Assembly: GCA_964461295.1 (NCBI GenBank)
Contig: CAYWTX010000084.1
Coordinates: 1 to 15,850 of the forward strand
Length of the DNA stretch: 15,850 nt
Source of the DNA: CAYWTX01 sp964461295
GTDB lineage: Bacteria; Planctomycetota; Phycisphaerae; SM23-33
Direction of reading: 5' to 3'
In this document: positions 1 to 8,372 of the stretch, in pieces
Layout of the letters: every line of letters starts with the position of its first letter
Position numbering within the stretch: the first letter of the stretch is position 1
Notes under the pieces: model-generated
Seen by the model: the letters and a program-made list of their open reading frames with translations, nothing else
Databases searched by the model: none
What the model was told of the DNA's origin: nothing
Translations under genes and position numbers: made by a program

Positions 1-1281
1 GCCGATGCCGAGCAACAGGTAGATGCTGCCGATGATGTCGCCGGGGTACACCGGGCGCTGCTTGACATACTCGCCCCTGGCGTCGGACTGCCCGACCACG
101 CAGCCGCCCTTGAACCCGCCGCCGGCGAGGACCATCGAGTAGCACATCGGCCAATGGTCCCGCCCGGAGTTCTTGGACGTGTCCACCTTCGGGCTGCGCC
201 CCATTTCGGCCCCCCAAACGATCACGGTGCTGTCCAGCAGCCGGCGGTCGGCCAGGTCCTGCAGCAGGGCCGACAAGCCCTGGTCGAGCGTCGGCAGCAT
301 GGTCTTCATCAGGTCGAAATGGTTGGTGTGCGTGTCCCAGTTGACGGTCTTCGCGGGATTGCGCGGGTCGGGGTGGTCGCAGTCGTTGATCTCGACGAAT
401 GGGACGCCGGCCTCGACAAGCTTCCGCGCCACCAGGCAGCTCTGCCCGAACTTGCTGCGCCCGTACCGGCTTCGCAGCGCATCCGGTTCGCTTGACGGAT
501 CGAAGATCTTCCGCCCCTCGCCCATTATCATGTCGTAGGCCTCCGCCCGCGCCTTTCTCAGCAGTTCCGCCTGCGGGGCATCCTTCATCGCCTGTCCGAG
601 CGTGTCGATGCTGGCCAGGAACTCGCGCCGCTGCTGCTGTCGCGTGTCGCTGATGCCCTCGGTGACGATGCCTTCCACGACGAACGGCGTCTTGGACGGA
701 TCGCCCCCGGTCACGAAGGGCGCATGCTTGCGGTCGAGGAACCCGGTCTTGTAGCACGGCAGGCTCTGATTGTGGGTCAGCAGGACGTACGGCGGGACCT
801 TGCCGCGGTAGCCGGCGTCGTAACCCTTGAGCGCCGAGACCACACACCCGTAGCTCGGGAACTCGTGCGGGCCGCGAGGGTTCCTGCCGGTCAGGGCGAT
901 GGTCCCGGAGTACTCGTGGCGTCGCTGCTCGTGGGTCACGCTGCGGATGATGGCGTACTTGTCGGCCTGCTTGGCCATCAGGGGCAGCGCGGCGTTGATG
1001 CGGATGCCCGGAACGCTGGTCTCGATCGCCTCGTCCAGCGGGCCGGTGTAGTCGGCGCCGGCCCCGGGCTTGGGGTCAAACGTGTCCACCTGCGATGGAC
1101 CGCCGTTGGCCCAGATCTGGATAACGGACTTCGCCGTGCCCCTGGGCCTGGGCCGGGTCGGAGCGGTCGCGGGGCTTTCGGCCGCCAGGGCCTCAAGACT
1201 CAGGCCGCCGGCCAGCAGCGGACCGGTCCCCGCGATCAGCCCGCGGCGCATCACCTCCCGGCGGGTCAGGGAAGCGTCCAT
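1..1281 (-). CDS. DUF1501 domain protein, Tat-exported (3' end outside window)
   Basis: The frame is open from ATG at 1281 to the left window edge, giving 427 codons with no stop. I translated it by hand. The N-terminus MDASLTRREVMRRG is a twin-arginine motif followed by a hydrophobic stretch ending near LEALAAE, so Tat export is likely. DUF1501 landmarks seen are IQIWANGGPSQVDTFDPKPG (about residue 55), WDTHTNHFDLMKTMLPTLDQ (about 314), IVWGAEMGRSPK (about 352) and SGRDHWPMCYSMVLAGGGFK (about 370). DUF1501 belongs to the alkaline-phosphatase/sulfatase-like superfamily, and the Asp/His residues in WDTH and RDHW fit its metal-site positions. The substrate is unknown. A GGAGG ribosome site at 1290-1294 lies 8 nt before the start, and the gene follows the DUF1549/1553 stop by 22 nt. 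The family call is firm; the function is not. Confidence 0.93.
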   Translation of the reverse strand, partial: MDASLTRREVMRRGLIAGTGPLLAGGLSLEALAAESPATAPTRPRPRGTAKSVIQIWANGGPSQVDTFDPKPGAGADYTGPLDEAIETSVPGIRINAALPLMAKQADKYAIIRSVTHEQRRHEYSGTIALTGRNPRGPHEFPSYGCVVSALKGYDAGYRGKVPPYVLLTHNQSLPCYKTGFLDRKHAPFVTGGDPSKTPFVVEGIVTEGISDTRQQQRREFLASIDTLGQAMKDAPQAELLRKARAEAYDMIMGEGRKIFDPSSEPDALRSRYGRSKFGQSCLVARKLVEAGVPFVEINDCDHPDPRNPAKTVNWDTHTNHFDLMKTMLPTLDQGLSALLQDLADRRLLDSTVIVWGAEMGRSPKVDTSKNSGRDHWPMCYSMVLAGGGFKGGCVVGQSDARGEYVKQRPVYPGDIIGSIYLLLGIG

Positions 1282-1303
1282 GTTGCGGACCTCCGTTTCC
1301 TTT

Positions 1304-2878
1304 CTAGTGGCGATTGAGGAACTCCGCGCTGTTGACCAGGGCCCAGACCACGTCCTCCAGGGGATCCGGCGGCTGCGCCCTGGGATTCGCCGGCGCCGTC
1401 TTCGGCTGTTTCCGGATCATGTCGATGTGCGCCTGGATGGCCTTGGTCTCCGCGTCCGTGGGGTACCGCGACATCAGGCTCAAGTACAGGTCTCGCGTGC
1501 CTCCCTTGGCGTGCGTCGAGACGATCTTCTGCATCTTCTCCCGGACGTGCCGCGAGTTCAGCAGGTACATCTGCTGTCTGCCCGTCGGCGCGTTGCCGCG
1601 GTCGGATTCCCTGCCGGTCGCGCCTTCCGAGCGGCCGAAGAGCTCCAGGAACGAGCTGGTCAATGTGGCGTCGCCCAACTGGATGGCTCGGGTGCCCGGC
1701 GGAAGGACGGTGAACGGCACCGGGCTTTCGCTCCCGTAGCTCTCGCCGGTCTTGCTCAACTGGTTCAGGGCGTCGATCAGGATCTCCGCCTCCAGCTGCC
1801 GCACCGGGTAGTGAGCGAAGTTGGCCAGCGCACCGGGCTTGTCGCCGGCGGAGATCGACGACAACTGGTAGGTCTGCGAGTTCAGGACGAAGCGGTACAG
1901 ACGCTTGAGGTCGTACCTGGATTCGATCAACTCCTTTTCCAGCAGCGCGAGCAGTTCGGGGTTGGATGGCGGGTTGTCCGGGCGGATGTCGTCCGGCTCA
2001 TGGACGATGCCGCGCCCCTGAAGCCAGGCCCATGCCCGGTTGGCTATGTTGCGGGCAAACCAGGGGTTCCGGGGCGTGATCAGCCAATCGGCGAACGTCC
2101 GCCGCGGGTCCTTGTCGGCCGGCAGGTCGGCTCGCGTTCCATCCGGGAAGACCGCGCTTGCGGGGGCATCCGTCTTGCAGCGGTCGAAGAAGACGATCTC
2201 CTCCTTCCATTCCAGCGTGGACTTGTAGCCGATCCGCTGGAAGAACGCGGTCATCCCCTCGCGCCGCTCCTGCGTCCAGCTCTCGACCCGTTCGCCCATG
2301 AACGTCAGCGCCACCGCCTGCGTGACGCTGGCCGGCTCGACGATCGACAAGGCGCGGTAAAAGTTCACCTGCGGGTCGCGCATGTTGCTGCCGCTGGACG
2401 TGAGCATCTCGCGGACGAACTGGTCGTAAGCCATGTTCTCCCGGATGCAGGTATGGACCCAGCGGTGGTAGGCGGCCGCGGCCCTCGGCCAGAGGTTTAT
2501 CGGGGCGATCCCCTTGATCCGGAGCACGTTGCTCCACTTCAGCGCCCAGTAGTCGGCGAATTCGCTACGATCCAGCAGGCCGTCGATCAGGACGCGGCGC
2601 TTGTTGGGGTTCTCGTCGGACAGGAACGCCTTGACCTCCTCGGCCGTGGGCAGCGTGCCGATCACGTCCAGGTAGACGCGCCGAACGAACACGCTGTCGG
2701 AACAGACCTTCGCCGGCGCGATGCCCAACTGCTTCAACCTGGCCAGGACCAGCTTGTCGATCGGGCTGTCCGCCGTCGGCGACGCCTGGCTCTCGAACGG
2801 GCCGGGCTCGCCCGCCAGAGCCGCCGGTCCCCATAGCGCCGCCGCCAGAGCCATCGCACATATCGACGATTTCTTCAT
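1304..2878 (-). CDS. DUF1549/DUF1553 domain secreted protein, cytochrome-less type
   Basis: This is a 524-residue protein from ATG at 2878. I chose this start because MKKSSICAMALAAALWGPAA is a typical Sec signal peptide, with cleavage likely after ALA-G at residue 22. An in-frame ATG at 2917 would add 13 polar residues in front of it. A DUF1549 region starts near residue 38 (SPIDKLVLARLKQLGIAP, then RVYLDVIGTLPTAEE). A DUF1553 region follows from about residue 262 (RRTFADWLITPRNPWFARNI, then NRAWAWLQGRGIVHEPDDIR) to the usual ending NSAEFLNRH. Many relatives carry an N-terminal cytochrome c domain and a CxxCH motif in the middle. Neither is present here; the middle reads FMGERVESWTQERREGM. 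The gene is followed at 22 nt by the DUF1501 gene, the standard pairing in planctomycetes. A role in polymer handling or redox chemistry at the envelope has been proposed for such pairs but is unproven. Confidence 0.92.
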   Translation of the reverse strand: MKKSSICAMALAAALWGPAALAGEPGPFESQASPTADSPIDKLVLARLKQLGIAPAKVCSDSVFVRRVYLDVIGTLPTAEEVKAFLSDENPNKRRVLIDGLLDRSEFADYWALKWSNVLRIKGIAPINLWPRAAAAYHRWVHTCIRENMAYDQFVREMLTSSGSNMRDPQVNFYRALSIVEPASVTQAVALTFMGERVESWTQERREGMTAFFQRIGYKSTLEWKEEIVFFDRCKTDAPASAVFPDGTRADLPADKDPRRTFADWLITPRNPWFARNIANRAWAWLQGRGIVHEPDDIRPDNPPSNPELLALLEKELIESRYDLKRLYRFVLNSQTYQLSSISAGDKPGALANFAHYPVRQLEAEILIDALNQLSKTGESYGSESPVPFTVLPPGTRAIQLGDATLTSSFLELFGRSEGATGRESDRGNAPTGRQQMYLLNSRHVREKMQKIVSTHAKGGTRDLYLSLMSRYPTDAETKAIQAHIDMIRKQPKTAPANPRAQPPDPLEDVVWALVNSAEFLNRH

Positions 2879-2984
2879 ACCGCCCTCGCCAGACACCTGC
2901 AGGTCACGTCCTTCCATGTTCTCTTGAACACGCCTTCAGCCCACACTTCTTGCCGGGTTTCTGCAGTCTCAGCATCATGCCCGC

Positions 2985-3440
2985 TCATGCGATGTTCGGG
3001 TTGTAGTGCATGGTGCTGAGGAGAACCCAGGCCACGCCCTGGGCCTCGGCGCGTTTGACTCCTTCGCACATGATCCGGCTCCCCCTGGCGACCGCCTCCT
3101 GGTTGGTGCAGGTCGCCGGCGGCGGAGGGAAGTCCTTGGCCCGGAGCGCTCCGCTCGGGGCGATGAAGATGACCGGGTCGGCACCCTTCAGTTTCTCGCG
3201 GGGACAGTAGTCGGGCATCTCGTCGGGCCTGGCGGGCAGCGTGGAGGGGAATTCCCGCCGGCCGTCCTCATCGGTGCGATAGCCCTGGGTCCGGAGGGTA
3301 ATGTTCTCGGCGCCGGGCATCTTCCTGATGCGAGGGAACAGTTGCCCGTCGCCGCGATGGGAGCTGGTGAGCAGGGCGATGATCTTGGGCTTCCCGTCGA
3401 AGATCCTGAACGGCCGGGAGCCTTTGGGCAGGGACGCCAA
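2985..3440 (-). CDS. Hypothetical protein, start unresolved (possible 5'-truncated gene)
   Basis: The open frame ends with TGA at 2985 and reads ...AWVLLSTMHYNPNIA. It looks genuinely coding, with mixed composition and segments such as PRIRKMPGAENITLRTQGY and KLKGADPVIFIAPSGALRAK. I do not recognise the family. The coordinates use a TTG at 3440, but no good ribosome site precedes it. The frame stays open back to a TAA at 3558-3560 with no ATG, GTG or TTG in between. That upstream stretch reads CCLEQQIACSASSAQSGAAA, which resembles a lipobox Cys followed by an Ala/Pro/Ser linker. An ATG at 3320 is the only internal ATG start of note. The gene lies between the PQQ-HEAT gene and the DUF1549/1553 gene in the same orientation. 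It may be a 5'-truncated or frameshifted lipoprotein gene rather than an intact one. Confidence 0.45.
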   Translation of the reverse strand: MASLPKGSRPFRIFDGKPKIIALLTSSHRGDGQLFPRIRKMPGAENITLRTQGYRTDEDGRREFPSTLPARPDEMPDYCPREKLKGADPVIFIAPSGALRAKDFPPPPATCTNQEAVARGSRIMCEGVKRAEAQGVAWVLLSTMHYNPNIA

Positions 3441-3623
3441 GGGGGCCGCCGTCGTCTCTCCGGCAGGTGCCGGCGTCGCCGCGGCACCGCTCTGCGCCGA
3501 AGACGCCGAACACGCGATCTGTTGCTCGAGACAGCATGCCTGGGCCTCGACGTTGCGTTATTCAGTTGTCAATCGCTGCTTCCTTCAGTCCTCAACGACC
3601 GCCAGAAGTGCCAAACAGCCTCC

Positions 3624-6600
3624 CTACGAAGGTCGATGGTCCACTACAGGCACGCGGAACAGCGCGGCGGGCGGGATCGCCTGCTTCTGGAAGGACGGTC
3701 CCGACCAGTCGGCCTCCAGGAGAACAGGGCCGCCAGGATGACAGTACGTGACGGTAAGCACATGCATGCCGGCCGTCAGCGTGATCTTGCCCGACCTGTC
3801 CTGTCCGTCGCGGCCCGCATCGGCGTTAACGACCAGCGCTGGGCCCACGTACAGGCGGGCGGCCCCGCTGGATCTGACGTGGAAGACGTACTCGCCGTCG
3901 CGTTCGATGCGGATGAGCCCGTCGAACCGTTGGGAGAACCCCTGGCTGGCCTCTGGCACAGACACGGACAGCTTGTCGACGTGATCGACCGCGGTGGGCT
4001 TCATTGCGTCCAGGAGCCTGAGGTCCCCGCGTGTCAATACCTGGTCGTATCGCCGGCGGGTCAGGCCCTGCACGAGCCGCTTGTGAACGAAGGCCGCGCC
4101 GCTGTCGCCGGTCGTGGCGGCCTTCGCCCGGTCGGTGATGCCTCGGACCGTGAGCGTGTAGGTCGTGATCTCCGACAGCGGGCTCGTCGTCAGCGTGGCG
4201 ATTCGCCCCGCCTCGTCGAGTTGTGCCTTCAGCACGCTGACGCCGTTGTCAATGGCGTAGTTCCCCGCCTTCTGTGCCGAGGAGGCGGTTACCGGTTCGT
4301 CAAACGTCACCGCCACGCTGTCGGCGGGCCCCTGGGCGATGACCTTGGCGATGCGAGGGGCGGTGGTGTCGGGCGCCACAACAACGCTCGCCCGCGCCAG
4401 GTTGCTCTCGCCGGGGCCGTCGCTGGCCTTCCAGGTGAAGCTGTCGCCGCCGACGAAGTCCGGCTCGCCGATGTAGGCGAATGTCAGCTTCCCACGCGGC
4501 TGCAGCTTTCCGCGGCGTGGCGGGTCCACGATGCTGACGGATAGTCCGGCGGCGATATCGTCGGGGTCGTCCGCCGCCAGGTCGATGTCGGTGCTCTTGC
4601 CTTCCTGGCATGTCACGGTCTGGTCCTGCGCACGAGGGGGCGCGTTCTTCGTCTTGAGCCGCGGCAGCGCCCGCCGGATGGCGTCCGTAAGGCGCCCGTC
4701 GCCCCGCTTGGACGCGGCCACCAGAGGCCCGACGGCAGGTTCGGCTGCTTTGCCGAATCCGGTAAGGGCGTTGACGGCCGCGACAGCCAACTGATCGTCG
4801 GTGCTGCCCACCGCCTTGATGAGCGCCGGCAAGACGTCCTTGGCCTCCGCGCCCATTTTGGCCAAGGCGCCTGCGGCGGAAGCGACCAGGTTGCCGTCGG
4901 CGTCGTTCAGCGCCGCAAGCAGGGCCGGCACGCTGTCCTTGGCATCCCCGCCGATTGTCCCCAACGCGCGGGCGGCGCCGGCGGCCAGACGCTTGTCCGG
5001 GCCGGCCAGGGCCTTGGCCAGGGCCGGCACGGCGGGCTTGGCCTCCGGCCCGAGGCGCCCCAGGGCGTCCGCGGCTAGTGTGGCGGCCTGTCCCTTGCCC
5101 GAGCCCAGCATGTTCACCAGGGCTGGCAGGGGCGGTTGCCCTACCTGCGTCAAGGCCGTGGCCGCCGTGAAGAAGGTTCTCTGGTCGGCCCGCCCCAGCA
5201 CAACCAGCAGCGCGGTCGCGGCGGGCTTGGCATCGGGGCCGATGGCCCCCAGCGCGGCGGCGGCGGCGCCGGCAAGCTCGGGGTCGCGATGGGCGAGGGC
5301 CTCGGCGAGAGCGCCCACGGCGCCCTTGGCGCCGGGACCGATGGCCCCCAGCGCCTTGGCGCACAGGCGTGCCAAGCGCAGGTCCTTGTCCTTCAGGGCC
5401 TTGGCGAGGAGGTCGGTCGTCGGGGCGGCCGTTGGCCCCATCTGAACGATGACCTCCGCCGCGGCCAGGCGAACGGTCCCCTGGTCCTGGTCGATCAGCC
5501 GGGCCATTGCGAGGGCCGCGTCCGGGGACGCGCTTCCCACGCCTGCCAGCGCCTCCGACGCCAGCTTCGCGACCTGGGCGTCGTCGGACTTCATCGCCTC
5601 GACGAGCGCCGGGATGGCGGCCACGGCTCCCGCGCCGACCTGCTTCAGCGTCCTGGCCGCCAGGAGGCGCACGTCCGCGTCCTTGTGTCCCAGCATGGCG
5701 GCGACCGGCGGGACCGATGTTCTGACCGCGTTGGGGTCGATGCACGCCAGAGCGTCCATGATCAGGCCGCACCAGGGGCTTCGCTTGCGTTGGACGGCGT
5801 CGATCAGCCCGCTGGCGAGGGCGGGGGCGGCCTGCTTGGCGGCGGTTGCCATGGCGCCCAGCGAGGCGCCCGCCGCCATCGCAACCCGCTCGTCGTCGCT
5901 GAGCACGGCGCCGGCAAGGGCCTTGCAGGCCCCCTGGGCGGCGGGTCCCATCCGCCCAAGGGCGACGGCGGCGAGACGCCGAATGTGCCGATCGCTGTGC
6001 CCCAGCAGGGCGGCCACGGCTGCGACGGTGGGTGGGATCGAGTTGGCGTCGACCGCCTGAATTGCGGCAAGGACCATCTCGGCTCGCGGGCCGTCCCGGT
6101 CCTGAAGCGAGGCGACCAGCAGCTTGCACAGGGGCGGCGAGGCCCCCTTGGCTGCCGAGCCCATCGCCTTGAGGGCGTCGCAAGCCCCTTTCTGGATCAG
6201 CCATGCGCGGTCGCCCTCGGATGCCACAAGGTCGACCAGCTTAGGCACGATCGCCCGGCTCCGGGTCGCGTCAAGTCGGCCGATCAACGCCACTGCCGCC
6301 CTGCGGTGCTCCTCGAAGCGGTTGCCCAGTTGGCCGAGAAGCACGGGGAGATCCGCGTTGGCGATGTCCGCCGACTGCGTCGTCAGGACCCTCCCGGGCG
6401 CGGGCGGCTGGGTGGGAATCGTCGCCGGGCGAGGCGGTTCGCCCGCCGTTCGATAGCCGCCGCCTCGCAGATCGAAGACCATCAGCGGTCCGTACCGAAG
6501 GAACAGGCGGCCTTCGGCGATCGTGGGATTGACGTTCCGCTGGTACATGTAGTCTTCCCTGGCCCATTGCAGGTGCGTCGGGCTCCGGGCGGTCCGGGCG

Positions 6601-7925
6601 CTGGCCCAGCACAACTCCTCCGCCGAGAGCTTCGGGAGCAACTCTCCGGCGATCGCAAAGCCGTCTTTCGTGGGCTGGATGAGTCGGACGCGGATCGTGA
6701 CGACGTCGTCGGCTCGCTTGGCCAGGTCGGTCGCATACACCATGCCGTCGGCGGCGATGATGTGGCCCTCCACTCCGGCGGGGACGCTGTGAAGGAGCTT
6801 GCCCGTCCGAGCGTCGAGGCAGACAAGATGAATGGTCCTGCGAGCCTCCTCCCGCCATGCGGCAATCTGCCTGGCGCCCAGTTTGCGGACCTCCTCAGGG
6901 GCGTCGGCGTCGGACGAAGACAGTTCGTACTCAATCCCCTTGTCGCCGAACGTGTCGGCCAGCGGGTCGGCCTTCTTCACCGACAGGTAGGGGTTGCTGA
7001 ACATATACAGGCGCCCGCTCAGCATAACGGCGTGAGAGAACCCCGACGCTCCATGGCTGCGCGTCCACAGCACCTTGTAGCTCCTGGCGTCGGGGGCCAG
7101 TTCGAGCATCTGCGCCCGGGACCCGGGGCTCCAGAGGAGCAAGTCGTTGTCGTAGACGGGCGTCAGGTTCTTCGAGCTGGTCTGCGCGATCGCCCATAGC
7201 TCCTTGCCCGTATGGGCCTCAAGACACAGGAGGTATCGCCACGTGGGATAAACGACGAGATCGCGTCCGCGATGCCGGAACGCCGCGCCAGACACGTCCG
7301 AGGCCGAGACGCGCCTGCCGGTCCCCGCGTCGGCCGACCAGACGACCGTGCCCGTCTGCGCGTCCAACGCAACGATGGGAGGCGTGTCGTCCACCCGGCT
7401 GACCGCGTTGAAGATGACCATGTCGTCGTGCAGCAGCGGCGACTCCGGGTATCCCCAGCCCATGTCGCCCTTGCCTGATCCGAAGTTCTTCCAGGCGTTG
7501 ACCTTCCACCGCACCGCCCGCTTCTGGAGGTCGATGGCGTAGATGTTGGCGTCGGGCGTGGTGGTGACCGCCACGCCGCCGCTGACCAGCGGCGTGGACC
7601 GGGTTCCGCCAAATCGCTTCCAACTCGCCGGCCCGACGGGAACCTGGTCCACGGGGGCCCCGTCCAGGTCGAACACGTACAGTTGGCTGGCCAGCCCGCT
7701 GGCAATGTAGACCCTCCCGTCGGCCACGGCCACCCCGGCGTATCCCTGTTCCATCGGGTACTTCCAGAGCGGCGCGGGCCCCTCCTTGGGCCATGTCTTC
7801 AGCAGGCCCGCCGCGGGGTAGACCCCGTTGGACTGCGGCCCACGGTATCCGCCCGAACCGTCCGCCAATGCCCCCTGGCAGCACAGCACCACGCCGGCGA
7901 GCCCTGCAATCACGCGTCGGTCCAT
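3624..7925 (-). CDS. Secreted PQQ-like propeller / HEAT-repeat / Ig-like / PA14 multidomain protein
   Basis: This 1433-residue protein starts at ATG 7925, with AAGGGAG at 7933-7939 seven nt upstream. The signal peptide is MDRRVIAGLAGVVLCCQGAL, with cleavage near ALA-D. Residues about 30-500 form a PQQ-binding-like beta-propeller, with blades such as PPIVALDAQTGTVVWSADAG and LLCLEAHTGKELW. Residues about 525-1090 hold about 15 or more PBS-lyase/HEAT-like repeats of about 33 residues, for example LGAIGPDAKPAATAL. Residues about 1098-1182 look like a cadherin-like or Ig-like domain (EPDFVGGDSFTWKASDG). Residues about 1183-1272 look like an SbsA-type Ig domain (DTTAPRIAKVIAQGPADSVA, then TYTLTVRGI). 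Residues about 1288-1428 form a PA14-like domain (RIERDGEYVFHVRSSGAARL, then HVLTVTYCHPGGP). It is probably an envelope or surface protein for ligand or glycan contact. It is the first gene of the leftward operon. No enzymatic residues can be assigned, and PQQ binding itself is not implied by the fold. Confidence 0.93.
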   Translation of the reverse strand: MDRRVIAGLAGVVLCCQGALADGSGGYRGPQSNGVYPAAGLLKTWPKEGPAPLWKYPMEQGYAGVAVADGRVYIASGLASQLYVFDLDGAPVDQVPVGPASWKRFGGTRSTPLVSGGVAVTTTPDANIYAIDLQKRAVRWKVNAWKNFGSGKGDMGWGYPESPLLHDDMVIFNAVSRVDDTPPIVALDAQTGTVVWSADAGTGRRVSASDVSGAAFRHRGRDLVVYPTWRYLLCLEAHTGKELWAIAQTSSKNLTPVYDNDLLLWSPGSRAQMLELAPDARSYKVLWTRSHGASGFSHAVMLSGRLYMFSNPYLSVKKADPLADTFGDKGIEYELSSSDADAPEEVRKLGARQIAAWREEARRTIHLVCLDARTGKLLHSVPAGVEGHIIAADGMVYATDLAKRADDVVTIRVRLIQPTKDGFAIAGELLPKLSAEELCWASARTARSPTHLQWAREDYMYQRNVNPTIAEGRLFLRYGPLMVFDLRGGGYRTAGEPPRPATIPTQPPAPGRVLTTQSADIANADLPVLLGQLGNRFEEHRRAAVALIGRLDATRSRAIVPKLVDLVASEGDRAWLIQKGACDALKAMGSAAKGASPPLCKLLVASLQDRDGPRAEMVLAAIQAVDANSIPPTVAAVAALLGHSDRHIRRLAAVALGRMGPAAQGACKALAGAVLSDDERVAMAAGASLGAMATAAKQAAPALASGLIDAVQRKRSPWCGLIMDALACIDPNAVRTSVPPVAAMLGHKDADVRLLAARTLKQVGAGAVAAIPALVEAMKSDDAQVAKLASEALAGVGSASPDAALAMARLIDQDQGTVRLAAAEVIVQMGPTAAPTTDLLAKALKDKDLRLARLCAKALGAIGPGAKGAVGALAEALAHRDPELAGAAAAALGAIGPDAKPAATALLVVLGRADQRTFFTAATALTQVGQPPLPALVNMLGSGKGQAATLAADALGRLGPEAKPAVPALAKALAGPDKRLAAGAARALGTIGGDAKDSVPALLAALNDADGNLVASAAGALAKMGAEAKDVLPALIKAVGSTDDQLAVAAVNALTGFGKAAEPAVGPLVAASKRGDGRLTDAIRRALPRLKTKNAPPRAQDQTVTCQEGKSTDIDLAADDPDDIAAGLSVSIVDPPRRGKLQPRGKLTFAYIGEPDFVGGDSFTWKASDGPGESNLARASVVVAPDTTAPRIAKVIAQGPADSVAVTFDEPVTASSAQKAGNYAIDNGVSVLKAQLDEAGRIATLTTSPLSEITTYTLTVRGITDRAKAATTGDSGAAFVHKRLVQGLTRRRYDQVLTRGDLRLLDAMKPTAVDHVDKLSVSVPEASQGFSQRFDGLIRIERDGEYVFHVRSSGAARLYVGPALVVNADAGRDGQDRSGKITLTAGMHVLTVTYCHPGGPVLLEADWSGPSFQKQAIPPAALFRVPVVDHRPS

Positions 7926-7958
7926 TGGATTGCTCCCTTCGTAGACGTTGCTCTGCCT

Positions 7959-7985
7959 TTAACGTGGAAGACGCGCATGGGTTCC
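7959..7985 (-). promoter_or_regulatory. Candidate ECF-sigma-type promoter for the leftward operon
   Basis: On the minus strand GGAACC (7985-7980) is followed after 15 nt by CGTTAA (7964-7959). This resembles the GGAAC / CGT(C/T) arrangement recognised by ECF sigma factors, which planctomycetes have in large numbers. The -10-like element ends about 33 nt before the start codon at 7925, a reasonable leader length that includes the ribosome site. No convincing sigma-70 pair was seen nearby. This is a short-motif match only. Confidence 0.3.
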
Positions 7986-8210
7986 CCCTGTGGCCCTGTC
8001 TATCCATACTCAACGTGCCGCCGTGTGTTGGTCCAGCCACTGTCGGCCCCTGCATTTCCCGGACAAATGTGGGGGCTTGACGGCACACAATCGCGTGGCA
8101 AGCTATGTCCTCAGCGACAGTAACGAGGCTCAGGAGGCTTGCCCTTTCCAGGCCAGGCGTTGCCAGACACTCCTCTGCCTTCCGGCTGGGCCAGGAACGC
8201 CAGATCAGCC

Positions 8211-8372
8211 GTACTGCATGTCATCTTCCTGCCTCACTTCGCCATCGCAGCCGCCCGCGGCTGGGCCGCCAACAGCATCAACGCACGCGTCCGCTTGACG
8301 GCTGAAAACGATCACCTCAAACAGGAGGCCAGACTGCTCCGCGAGGAGCTCCTGACCAGGGACGCTCGGCTT
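8211..8372 (+). pseudogene. Degraded N-terminal fragment of an rve-type transposase/integrase
   Basis: The plus-strand frame reads VLHVIFLPHFAIAAARGWAA, then NSINARVRLTAENDHLKQEA, then RLLREELLTRDARL. The pattern of a hydrophobic/Trp leader, N-ARVRL-AEND, a Glu/Leu coiled coil and REE-----DARL matches, from memory, the N-terminus of rve-domain transposases frequent in planctomycetes. The usual continuation (an R-I-P-x-R-R-P-H-Y-type segment, helix-turn-helix and DDE domain) is absent. After DARL the frame turns into low-complexity GLHGTAHGPQHH and stops at 8484-8486. No good start codon or terminal inverted repeats were found. This looks like a remnant of an old insertion. The identification rests on remembered family patterns and is moderate only. 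Confidence 0.5.

Noticed and set aside
1070..2836. 588-codon plus-strand open frame
   Set aside because: It is antisense to the clear DUF1501 and DUF1549/1553 genes; its Arg/Val/Asp-rich composition is typical of a GC-rich shadow frame, with no domain signal.
4300..6204. 634-codon minus-strand open frame
   Set aside because: It is an out-of-frame reading of the HEAT repeats, with an Arg/Gly-rich sequence lacking any fold pattern.
4640..6370. CRISPR-like periodic repeats
   Set aside because: The periodicity is 99 bp, in frame and protein-level (HEAT repeats); there are no short identical repeats with unique spacers.
5136..7199. 687-codon plus-strand open frame
   Set aside because: It lies opposite the HEAT/propeller gene; its Gly/Arg/Gln-rich composition comes from the repeated complementary codons.
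8077..8108. TTGACG ... CTATGT as a sigma-70 promoter for the rightward genes
   Set aside because: The spacer is 20 nt and the -10 match is poor; it is also more than 450 nt from the gene start with a transposase relic in between.
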